From: a virus
Direction: 5' to 3' (one strand)
Virus record (IMG/VR): IMGVR_UViG_3300009161_000101
Span: 1-40,291 of that record
DNA length: 40,291 nt
Positions within the stretch are counted from its first letter, which is position 1, and each line of letters starts with the position of its first letter. The notes beneath the pieces are model-generated. The model saw only the letters and a list, made by a program, of their open reading frames with translations, did no database searches and was not told the DNA's origin. Both the position numbers and the translations under genes were made by a program. Of this stretch, positions 32,950-38,842 are shown one piece after another.

Positions 32950-33856
32950 CGACATTAAAAATGTAAAAGCATATAAAATTTCAGAAGGTGTAGTTTTATA
33001 TAAAAACGTAATTAAAAATGTAGAAGAAGTTTTGTCATTTTTTAAAGATGCAGAACTTTACGAAGAAGATACATATATGATGAAGAAATTTTATAAGTGG
33101 GGATATTATGGAACAATGACTGAAATTGATTCTGCGTCTTTCCATAATTTTTCACCACAATTTTTTAATTCAGACAGCCCAGAAGAAGTAAAGCAAAAAA
33201 ACTCTTTAGAAAGCATTCATGATGCATATAAATTTGTAAGAGATGATTTCATGTCAAAGTATGGCAATAAAGATATTTGGCCAGACCATTATAAAAAAGT
33301 AAATCTTTTTAACGAATCAAATAGCACAAAGATTGCATTTTTAAAATACGACAAAAAACATGTTATGCCTTTTAAAGGTAAAGGAACTATTTTTAATTTT
33401 ACAGCTTTTCATAGTGATTATTTTGATCAAGATATGGATACTCCTGGATACAAATTAATATTTACAGTTATGCTATATTTAAATGATGATTACGATAATG
33501 GAGAAATTTGTTTTTGGGACGGAGAAAACATTATAGGTTATAAACCAAAAGCTGGGGATATTGTTGTATTTCCATCTTGTGAGCCATTCTATCATGGAGT
33601 TTTAAATATTTATAATGCTGATCGGTATGCAATTAGAATGAATTACTACATAACAACAGAAGGATCAGAAGAATTTAAATCTGGAAATTTTCAACCATCT
33701 TTAAATTTAACAAATTATAAAGTTGGTTATGAGTGGTTAAAAGATGGAGTTCTAACTGTTACAAACCCAGAGATGCAAAAAATGAAACGTGTAAACCCTC
33801 CTATAATATTAGATGAGAGTGAAATGGAAAGAATGTCAATAGATGCCAAAGATTAA
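32936..33856 (+). CDS. 2-oxoglutarate/Fe(II)-dependent oxygenase (prolyl-hydroxylase type)
   Basis: 306 residues. Metal and co-substrate residues are all visible: H159-x-D161 (FHSDYFDQD), H220 (FYHGV) and an Arg following (R230 or R234 in DRYAIRMNYY), in a double-stranded beta-helix context (LIFTVMLYLNDDYDNGEICF; YKPKAGDIVVFPS). This is the prolyl 4-hydroxylase-like set of the family, which hydroxylates proteins, sugars or lipids; DNA-acting members have a different arrangement but cannot be excluded. The substrate is unknown. Overlaps recA by 14 nt and the next gene by 14 nt, so it is embedded in the recombination operon, an odd place for a protein hydroxylase. Confidence 0.85.
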   Translation: MLKFNDIKNVKAYKISEGVVLYKNVIKNVEEVLSFFKDAELYEEDTYMMKKFYKWGYYGTMTEIDSASFHNFSPQFFNSDSPEEVKQKNSLESIHDAYKFVRDDFMSKYGNKDIWPDHYKKVNLFNESNSTKIAFLKYDKKHVMPFKGKGTIFNFTAFHSDYFDQDMDTPGYKLIFTVMLYLNDDYDNGEICFWDGENIIGYKPKAGDIVVFPSCEPFYHGVLNIYNADRYAIRMNYYITTEGSEEFKSGNFQPSLNLTNYKVGYEWLKDGVLTVTNPEMQKMKRVNPPIILDESEMERMSIDAKD

Positions 33857-34031
33857 TGAATTTTTTAAAAATCCAGAAATATTACACAAAAAAAATTTAG
33901 AAGTAATACCTGGAACAAAACCTTGTGGCAAATGTAGTAAAGATGCACAAGAATCTTTTTGGAACCCATTAACTTTAACTATGTCCTGGCAATGCCCAGA
34001 TGGTCATAGCAACCAGCATAGGGTTAACTAA
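33843..34031 (+). CDS. Small cysteine-rich protein (62 aa), putative zinc binder
   Basis: 62 residues with C-x2-C (KPCGKCSKDAQ) and a third Cys with nearby His residues (WQCPDGHSNQH), which would complete a zinc site. It overlaps the oxygenase by 14 nt and the next gene by TAATG. The fold resembles small zinc ribbons that appear several times in this genome. Role unknown. Confidence 0.65.
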   Translation: MPKINEFFKNPEILHKKNLEVIPGTKPCGKCSKDAQESFWNPLTLTMSWQCPDGHSNQHRVN

Positions 34032-34345
34032 TGTCTGAAAGGTCGGAGGCTAAACGTGACGGAGCAAAACAACAAAAAAATAGCGGACGTGGTGATTATC
34101 AAAAGGGTGACGCTCAATGGAGAGATTTTGTGGTGGATTATAAAGAGTACAAAAAGTCAATCTCTATTTCGCAAAACATATGGGCTAAAATTTGTACAGA
34201 TACTTTTAAGGTCAGCAGGGATAAGTATCCAGTACTTAAACTAATACTTGGCTCTACTAGCAGTAAAACAAGGCTTGCTGTTATTGAATGGGCACTTTTA
34301 GAACAACTAATAGAATGTTGGGAGGAAAATAATGGGATCAAATAA
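34031..34345 (+). CDS. PD-(D/E)XK nuclease, Holliday-junction-resolvase-like
   Basis: 104 residues. SGRGDYQKGDAQ followed by FVVDYKEYKKSISIS matches the 'SGRG-x-KGD...F-V-(E/D)-x-K-x-x-x-K' active-site line of small archaeal/phage HJR-type PD-(D/E)XK nucleases, with GD as first Asp and D-Y-K replacing E-x-K. Then PVLKLILG and RLAVIEWALLEQL match the following strand-strand-helix. Such enzymes cut branched DNA. It sits in the recombination operon with RecA and an unrelated RuvC-like resolvase. I assign the family from the motif line only; no search was run. Confidence 0.58.
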   Translation: MSERSEAKRDGAKQQKNSGRGDYQKGDAQWRDFVVDYKEYKKSISISQNIWAKICTDTFKVSRDKYPVLKLILGSTSSKTRLAVIEWALLEQLIECWEENNGIK

Positions 34346-34463
34346 TAAAATACCTTTTAATCCTACTGTTATTAAAAATGGTAGAATAGTAAGAATTAGA
34401 AAAGATGGATCAATTAAAGCAGATTTAGGTCTATATAAACCTAAAAAGAAAACAGATAAATGA
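34332..34463 (+). CDS. Basic micro-protein (43 aa)
   Basis: Starts at ATG 34332 with GGAGG 6 nt upstream and overlaps the preceding stop; ends at TGA 34461-34463. Product of 43 residues, strongly basic (FNPTVIKNGRIVRIRKDGSI, then LGLYKPKKKTDK). The IVRIRKDGSI strand pair resembles a tiny SH3-like or tail-fragment. Function unknown; the Shine-Dalgarno and coupling to both neighbours make it a credible gene. Confidence 0.65.
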   Translation: MGSNNKIPFNPTVIKNGRIVRIRKDGSIKADLGLYKPKKKTDK

Positions 34464-34564
34464 TTAAATTTTTTATAGGAGTTTTAATTGGATTTTTAAT
34501 CGCATATCCAATAGGATTATGGGCTGGATATTATACTGATTGGATAAATAGAGATGGAAAATAA
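34460..34564 (+). CDS. Single-span membrane micro-protein (34 aa)
   Basis: Starts with ATGA overlapping the previous stop and ends by overlapping the next start by 11 nt. Product: MIKFFIGVLIGFLIAYPIGL, then WAGYYTDWINRDGK, one hydrophobic helix of about 22 residues and a short charged tail. It could be a membrane anchor, a superinfection or lysis-related peptide, but the position inside the recombination operon speaks against a dedicated lysis role. It is the only clearly membrane-spanning gene besides the tape measure. Confidence 0.6.
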   Translation: MIKFFIGVLIGFLIAYPIGLWAGYYTDWINRDGK

Positions 34565-34901
34565 ATCTGATTCAAAAAACACATTAGAATTAATTAGTGA
34601 TATTACTGAATTTAATGATTTACATGAGTTTATGAAGGATGAACATTTAGATAAAGCTCTTGCAATTGTGGTAAAATTGTTAATGAACCCAGATGTGCCT
34701 TCAGCTAAAGCACCTCATTTAATTATAGAGCTACAGGCAATGTCTACTAAATTTGCAGTTATGTCTTCTGTATACTCAACTATTATGAAAGATAAAGCTG
34801 GAACAGTTAATAATAATAAAAAAAATGTATATTATTCAGTAAAAGAATCTATAGACAAACTTGTAGATGCACTTAAATATGTGGTTAGGTACAACTCATA
34901 A
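34554..34901 (+). CDS. Hypothetical protein (115 aa) before the Cas4-like nuclease
   Basis: 115 residues, mostly helical (LELISDITEFNDLHEFMKDE; LDKALAIVVKLLMNPDVPSA; LIIELQAMSTKFAVMSSVYS). Proteins with this helical layout next to Cas4-type nucleases recur in phage genomes, so a partner or regulator of the nuclease is likely. The stop (TAA 34899-34901) is directly followed by the nuclease ATG. No catalytic motif visible. Confidence 0.6.
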   Translation: MENKSDSKNTLELISDITEFNDLHEFMKDEHLDKALAIVVKLLMNPDVPSAKAPHLIIELQAMSTKFAVMSSVYSTIMKDKAGTVNNNKKNVYYSVKESIDKLVDALKYVVRYNS

Positions 34902-35687
34902 ATGAGTAGAGAAATAGTAAAGAACCTTAAGTTTAAAAAACATACTGGAAAATTCTTTGACCCAGAACTTTTTGCAAATCTTCTCGATGAGTCTTATAGA
35001 AATACAAAACGTCCAAGCGGAGAAATGACAAAGAAATCTTTTAGCCCAAGCTCACTTGGGTATGGTCATGGCACTTGTCCAAGATATTGGTACATGGCAT
35101 TTTCTGGCGCTATGTTTATAGACGACAACGACGCTGTTGCTGTTGCTAATATGGCACAGGGAACACAGGCTCACGAAAGACTGCAGAATTTAATTAAGAC
35201 TATGCCAGAATGGAAATCAGAAGAAGAAGAAATTGTTAATGAGTATCCACCAATTAGAGGGTTTATAGATCTTATTATGGAATACGATGGCGAAACAGTA
35301 GTTGGTGAAATAAAAACAGCAAAGCAAGAAGTTTGGGACATAAGGCAGTCAGAAATGAAACCTACAGCAAACCATTTGTTGCAATTATTAACTTATATGA
35401 AATTAAAAAAAGCAAAAGAGGGATTTTTTCTTTATGAAAACAAAAACACACAGGAGCTAATAGTCATTCCAGTTTCCATGAATGAAAAAAATACAGCTAT
35501 TATTGAAGAAACTTTTACTTGGATGTGTGAGGTTTGGGATAACTTTAAAGATGGAGATCTCCCAATGAAGCCCTCTGGCGCTACAAAATCTAAAATGCCT
35601 TGCACCTATTGCCCAGTTAAAAAAGAATGTTACGCAGGACTTACTGGAACAGTTCAAATAGAATCTTATAAGGTACCATCTATATGA
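34902..35687 (+). CDS. Cas4-like Fe-S PD-(D/E)XK exonuclease
   Basis: 261 residues. Fe-S cluster cysteines: C59 (GHGTCPRYWY) and C234, C237, C243 (MPCTYCPVKKECY), the arrangement of Cas4/AddB-type nucleases. Nuclease motifs: H91 (GTQAHERL), D123 (RGFIDLIM), E136-I-K138 (VGEIKTA) and QLLTYMKL after them. Such enzymes degrade DNA ends and are often used by phages for recombination with RecA-like proteins. There is no CRISPR array or cas gene here, so the adaptation role is not implied. It overlaps the next gene by 4 nt. Confidence 0.88.
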   Translation: MSREIVKNLKFKKHTGKFFDPELFANLLDESYRNTKRPSGEMTKKSFSPSSLGYGHGTCPRYWYMAFSGAMFIDDNDAVAVANMAQGTQAHERLQNLIKTMPEWKSEEEEIVNEYPPIRGFIDLIMEYDGETVVGEIKTAKQEVWDIRQSEMKPTANHLLQLLTYMKLKKAKEGFFLYENKNTQELIVIPVSMNEKNTAIIEETFTWMCEVWDNFKDGDLPMKPSGATKSKMPCTYCPVKKECYAGLTGTVQIESYKVPSI

Positions 35688-35962
35688 TTTGTTTTAATAA
35701 AGAATGTGGTAAAGATTTTGAACCCAAAACACATAATCAAAAATATTGTAATGAGCAGTGTTGTCGTATTTCTACAAATAGAAAAATAATGGAAAAATAT
35801 TATGAAAAAAAAGCAATTAAAAATGGAGCAACAAGAATTTGCAAATCTTGTAAAACTAAATTAAGTAGGTACAACCAGCAATCTGTGTGCTCTTCTTGCG
35901 AAAAAAACATTAATCAACAAGCTAAAGCAGCAATATGGAGCATTCTAAATGAACTTAGCTAG
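35684..35962 (+). CDS. Double zinc-finger protein (92 aa)
   Basis: 92 residues. The N-terminal finger (CFNKECGKDFEPKTHNQKYC, then CNEQCC) follows the 'C..C-x-F-x-P-x-x-x-x-Q-x-Y-C-x-x-x-C' pattern common to small phage and HNH-linked zinc proteins. The second finger is C-x2-C (RICKSCKTKL) and C-x2-C (SVCSSCEKN). The middle is basic (RKIMEKYYEKKAIKN). ATGA with the nuclease gene and 14-nt overlap with the RuvC-like gene. It probably binds DNA. Confidence 0.7.
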   Translation: MICFNKECGKDFEPKTHNQKYCNEQCCRISTNRKIMEKYYEKKAIKNGATRICKSCKTKLSRYNQQSVCSSCEKNINQQAKAAIWSILNELS

Positions 35963-36515
35963 TTTAGTCAAAACTAAAGCAAACAGAGTTTTAGGAATAG
36001 ATGCTTCCACTAACTCAGTAGCATTTTGTTTAATGGAAAATGACGTCCCATTAAAATGGGGCAAAATAGAATTATCTGGATCAGACATATACGAAAAAAT
36101 ATATGATGCAAAAGTTAAAATGAAAGCAATGCTTAATGAATTAAAGTCTGATTATATAGTTGTAGAAGGCGCAATACTTGTCAGATCCCCCGATGCTGTG
36201 ATAAAATTGTCATATGTATATGGAGTTGTTATTGCTGAGCTTATGTCTACTGGCGCTAAGGTTATTACTATTGGCCCATCCTCGTGGCAGGCGTACATTG
36301 GCAACAAAAATCCAACAAAGGATGAAAAATCTGCAATAAGATTAAAAAATCCAGGGTATGCAGATTCTTGGTACAAAAATCAATTAAGGAATATGCGTAA
36401 GCAAAGAACGGTAGATTATTTTAATAGTAAGTATAATTTATCTTTAACCGATTTTGATGTTGCAGATAGTTTTGGAATTGCCCATTATTCAAATCAAGTT
36501 TTAACTAAAAGATGA
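35949..36515 (+). CDS. RuvC-like Holliday junction resolvase
   Basis: 188 residues. RNase-H fold catalytic residues: D18 (VLGIDASTNS), E73 (YIVVEGAILVRS) and D170/D173 (LTDFDVADSFGIAHY). The GPSSWQAYIG segment before a basic helix (NQLRNMRKQRTVDYF) is typical of phage and poxvirus-type RuvC members. It resolves branched DNA before packaging. It overlaps the zinc-finger gene by 14 nt and the HTH micro-gene as ATGA. Confidence 0.88.
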   Translation: MNLASLVKTKANRVLGIDASTNSVAFCLMENDVPLKWGKIELSGSDIYEKIYDAKVKMKAMLNELKSDYIVVEGAILVRSPDAVIKLSYVYGVVIAELMSTGAKVITIGPSSWQAYIGNKNPTKDEKSAIRLKNPGYADSWYKNQLRNMRKQRTVDYFNSKYNLSLTDFDVADSFGIAHYSNQVLTKR

Positions 36516-36658
36516 AGTTGTATCAAAGCCATCCTTGGCTATATAGAAGATACATTGTACAAAAAAAGACAGTTACAGAAATTGCTATAGAATGTGCAGT
36601 TTCTCCAATGACAATACAAAGATACCTTGATCAGTTTGGATTAATTAAAAAACGATGA
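36512..36658 (+). CDS. Helix-turn-helix micro-protein (48 aa)
   Basis: Small gene with ATGA overlaps at both ends (with the RuvC-like gene and the glycosyltransferase). Product of 48 residues: HPWLYRRYIVQKKTVTEIAI, then ECAVSPMTIQRYLDQFGLIK. 'TVTEIAIECAVSPMTIQRYL' is a resolvase/Hin-like helix-turn-helix, of the sort found at the N-terminus of homing endonucleases and small regulators. A free-standing domain of this size could regulate the cassette or be a remnant of a larger gene. The architecture argues it is functional. Confidence 0.72.
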   Translation: MKLYQSHPWLYRRYIVQKKTVTEIAIECAVSPMTIQRYLDQFGLIKKR

Positions 36659-37299
36659 GCATACCAGTACTAATAGTTCCAATATTAAATAGATATGATC
36701 TACTAGACTCTATGCTAGAATCAATTAATTATCCAGTTGACAATATATTAATTATAGACAATGGTGGAGAATTTAAAACACAAAAAGAAAATGTTAAAGT
36801 TCTTAGTATGCCAGCAAATTTAGGACTGTCTGCTGCGTGGAACCTGGGCATAAAATGTTACCCTGATTCTAAATACTGGCTATTTGCCTCTGCAGACACT
36901 ACTTGGGGAGAAACAGCCTTGCAAGAAATAGATACTCTTAGCGGACCAAGCAAGCTAATACTTACAAACGATGCTTACGGATGCTTTTCTGTTGGTGAAA
37001 ATGTAATAGAGCAAGTAGGATTGTTTGATGAATACTTCTATCCTATTTATTTTGAAGACAACGATTTTCATGAAAGAGTTGCAAGATTTTGTCCTGAAAA
37101 CACAATAACTTCAACATCGATACAGACCGCACCAGAATCTGGAAGTCAAACAATTAATAGCGATGATAAACTTAAAAATAGAAACCATGAAACATTTTTG
37201 AATAACCAAGAATATTATGAGTATAAAAGGAATGGTAACTTTGAAAATCCAAAGCCTTGGTCGTTATCTAGAAGAAGGGAACAGGAATGGCTACGATAG
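36655..37299 (+). CDS. Family 2-type glycosyltransferase
   Basis: 214 residues. GT-A fold motifs: VLIVPILNRYDLLDSMLESI at the start, then IDNGG, PANLGLSAAWNLGI (N-L-G-x-x-x-A-x-N, typical of GT2), SAD (79-81) as the metal-binding DxD equivalent, and FEDNDFHER (E134/D135) for the catalytic acid region. Transfers a sugar from a nucleotide sugar to an acceptor, which may be DNA base, capsid protein or glycan. It overlaps the following nucleotidyltransferase by 13 nt, so donor and transfer steps are probably linked. Confidence 0.85.
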   Translation: MSIPVLIVPILNRYDLLDSMLESINYPVDNILIIDNGGEFKTQKENVKVLSMPANLGLSAAWNLGIKCYPDSKYWLFASADTTWGETALQEIDTLSGPSKLILTNDAYGCFSVGENVIEQVGLFDEYFYPIYFEDNDFHERVARFCPENTITSTSIQTAPESGSQTINSDDKLKNRNHETFLNNQEYYEYKRNGNFENPKPWSLSRRREQEWLR

Positions 37300-37949
37300 G
37301 AGTACTGCCAGCTTCAGGTAAAGCATCTAGAATTGGAGGAATTCCTAAATTTTGTTTGCCAATATCAGATGAAAGATCATTACTTCAATGGCATGTAGAA
37401 CAAATGCTAGAGTTATGCGATGAGGTTAGAATTTCTACACGATCAGAATGGGTTCCTATTATTCAAAATATGGACATGAATGTTAAAATAATGGTTCGTG
37501 AGCCTTCAACAATGTCAGACGCAGTCAAGTATATGGTCGGAAATTACAACGACACAGTTCTTGTAGGTATGCCAGATACGTTTATTTTAAATGCTCCAGG
37601 TAATATATATAAAGGATTATTTAAAGAAAACACTGCAGATCTTGTTTTGGGAATCTGGGAATGTGTAGAGGGTTTAAAAGGTCGTGTTGGGCAAGTACTG
37701 GTTTCTAATAATAAAGTTGTTGATTCAGAAGATAAAGTAGATAATTGTAATTATTTAGACATGTGGGGCACTATGCTATTTCAGAATAATATGATAAGAT
37801 TCATAGATCCTAAGCTAGACCATCCAGGGAAACAATTAAAAGATTGGATATCTCAAGGATTTAATATTAGGGCGGAAAGACCAGGTGGACAATATATGGA
37901 TATTGGAACATTAAGAGGACTTAAACAATTATATAAGGAGATGGAATGA
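37287..37949 (+). CDS. Sugar-phosphate nucleotidyltransferase
   Basis: 220 residues. Nucleotide-binding loop VLPASGKASRIGGIPKFCLP (G-x3-R-x-GG-x-PK, residues 7-26), metal Asp D97 (VGMPDTF), and C-terminal MDIGTLRGLKQLYKE, as in glucose-1-phosphate thymidylyl-type enzymes. Makes an NDP-sugar, the donor for the preceding glycosyltransferase. The ATGA overlap joins it to the next gene. Shorter than bacterial RmlA (about 290), as in other phage versions. Confidence 0.85.
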   Translation: MATIGVLPASGKASRIGGIPKFCLPISDERSLLQWHVEQMLELCDEVRISTRSEWVPIIQNMDMNVKIMVREPSTMSDAVKYMVGNYNDTVLVGMPDTFILNAPGNIYKGLFKENTADLVLGIWECVEGLKGRVGQVLVSNNKVVDSEDKVDNCNYLDMWGTMLFQNNMIRFIDPKLDHPGKQLKDWISQGFNIRAERPGGQYMDIGTLRGLKQLYKEME

Positions 37950-38272
37950 CATTAAAGCCAGTGTTTGCAGATGTAAAAGAATTTTCATACCAAGACTTAT
38001 ACCTTCATGCAATTAGTGCACCAGCAGGGCACAAGATATTAAATTCTTGCTTAGAAATTGCACAGATGTTAATTGAAAAGAATATATCATATGGCAACTC
38101 AGCTTTAGATCCAATTAGAATATTTTCAACGGCTGATCCTACAGAGCAATTAAAGGTAAGAATTGACGATAAGCTAAATAGGGTAAAAAATAACCAGGGT
38201 TTTGCAGGAGATAATGACATAGACGACCTAATTGGATACTTATTATTATATAAAATAGCAAAATCTAATTGA
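37946..38272 (+). CDS. DUF1599-like (nucleotide-modification-associated) protein
   Basis: 108 residues, after AAGGAG. The line YGNSALDPIRIFSTADPTEQ, then LKVRIDDKLNRVKNNQGFAG and DIDDLIGYLLLYKIAKS is that of the DUF1599 / Nmad1 family, which is related to MazG-like proteins and has been linked to phage base modification by genome context. It follows a glycosyltransferase and a nucleotidyltransferase, which would suit such a role. The family call is from memory and not searched. Confidence 0.6.
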   Translation: MTLKPVFADVKEFSYQDLYLHAISAPAGHKILNSCLEIAQMLIEKNISYGNSALDPIRIFSTADPTEQLKVRIDDKLNRVKNNQGFAGDNDIDDLIGYLLLYKIAKSN

Positions 38273-38297
38273 CTTTTCAGTCAACTAGAATTATAAT
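38269..38297 (+). promoter_or_regulatory. Promoter with operator-like palindrome, near-leaderless start
   Basis: TTGACT (38269-38274), 17-nt spacer, perfect TATAAT (38292-38297). The -35 is the left half of a perfect inverted repeat TTGACT-TTTC-AGTCAA (38269-38284), a candidate operator. Expected start near 38304, 2 nt before the ATG at 38306, so the terminase mRNA is almost leaderless. Confidence 0.78.
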
Positions 38298-38305
38298 AAC
38301 TATAT

Positions 38306-38842
38306 ATGGAAATTGAATTATCTGATCATTTTGATCGAATGAATAAAGTTGTTGCCGAACTATTAAAGGGTAACAATCCTACACAAATAGCCACCCTAAC
38401 TGGATTTAAAAGGTCTGACGTAGTGGAGCTTATAGATGAATGGAAAACTGTTGTCTATAACGATACAAGTTCAAAAGAACGTGCTAAGGAAGCAATCTCT
38501 GGGGCTGACCAACACTACTCTATGCTTATTAAAGAAGCATGGAAAACAGTAGAGGATGCAGATCAGGCAGGACAATTAAATGTTAAGGCTAACGCACTCA
38601 AGTTAATTTCAGACATTGAGACTAAAAGAATTACAATGTTAAAAGAGGTAGGCCTACTAGATAATGCTGAGATGGCATCTCAAATTGCAGAGACAGAACA
38701 TAAGCAAGATATTTTAATTAAAATATTAAAAGAGGTAACAGCCAGTTGTCCAAAATGCAAAATGGATGTTGCACGTAGACTATCTCAAATTACTGGGATT
38801 GTTGAACCAATAGAAATTATTGAGGAAGTAAGTGGATCTTAA
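38306..38842 (+). CDS. Terminase small subunit
   Basis: 178 residues. N-terminal helix-turn-helix (VVAELLKGNNPTQIATLTGF, then KRSDVVELIDEW) for recognition of phage DNA, followed by a helical oligomerisation region (LNVKANALKLISDIETKRIT, MLKEVGLLDN) and a short C-terminal end with two Cys (ASCPKCKMD). This layout is that of small terminases, and the gene is directly followed by the large subunit with 11 nt overlap. It selects the packaging site and controls the large subunit. Confidence 0.82.
   Translation: MEIELSDHFDRMNKVVAELLKGNNPTQIATLTGFKRSDVVELIDEWKTVVYNDTSSKERAKEAISGADQHYSMLIKEAWKTVEDADQAGQLNVKANALKLISDIETKRITMLKEVGLLDNAEMASQIAETEHKQDILIKILKEVTASCPKCKMDVARRLSQITGIVEPIEIIEEVSGS

Noticed and set aside
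34138-34341. Alternative frames at 34056 (+) and 34138 (-) over the HJR-like gene
   Set aside because: The 34031 frame carries the nuclease motif line and TAATG coupling; the others show no pattern.
34902-35687. Cas4-like nuclease as part of a CRISPR system
   Set aside because: No direct-repeat array and no other cas genes are present; RecA and resolvases surround it.
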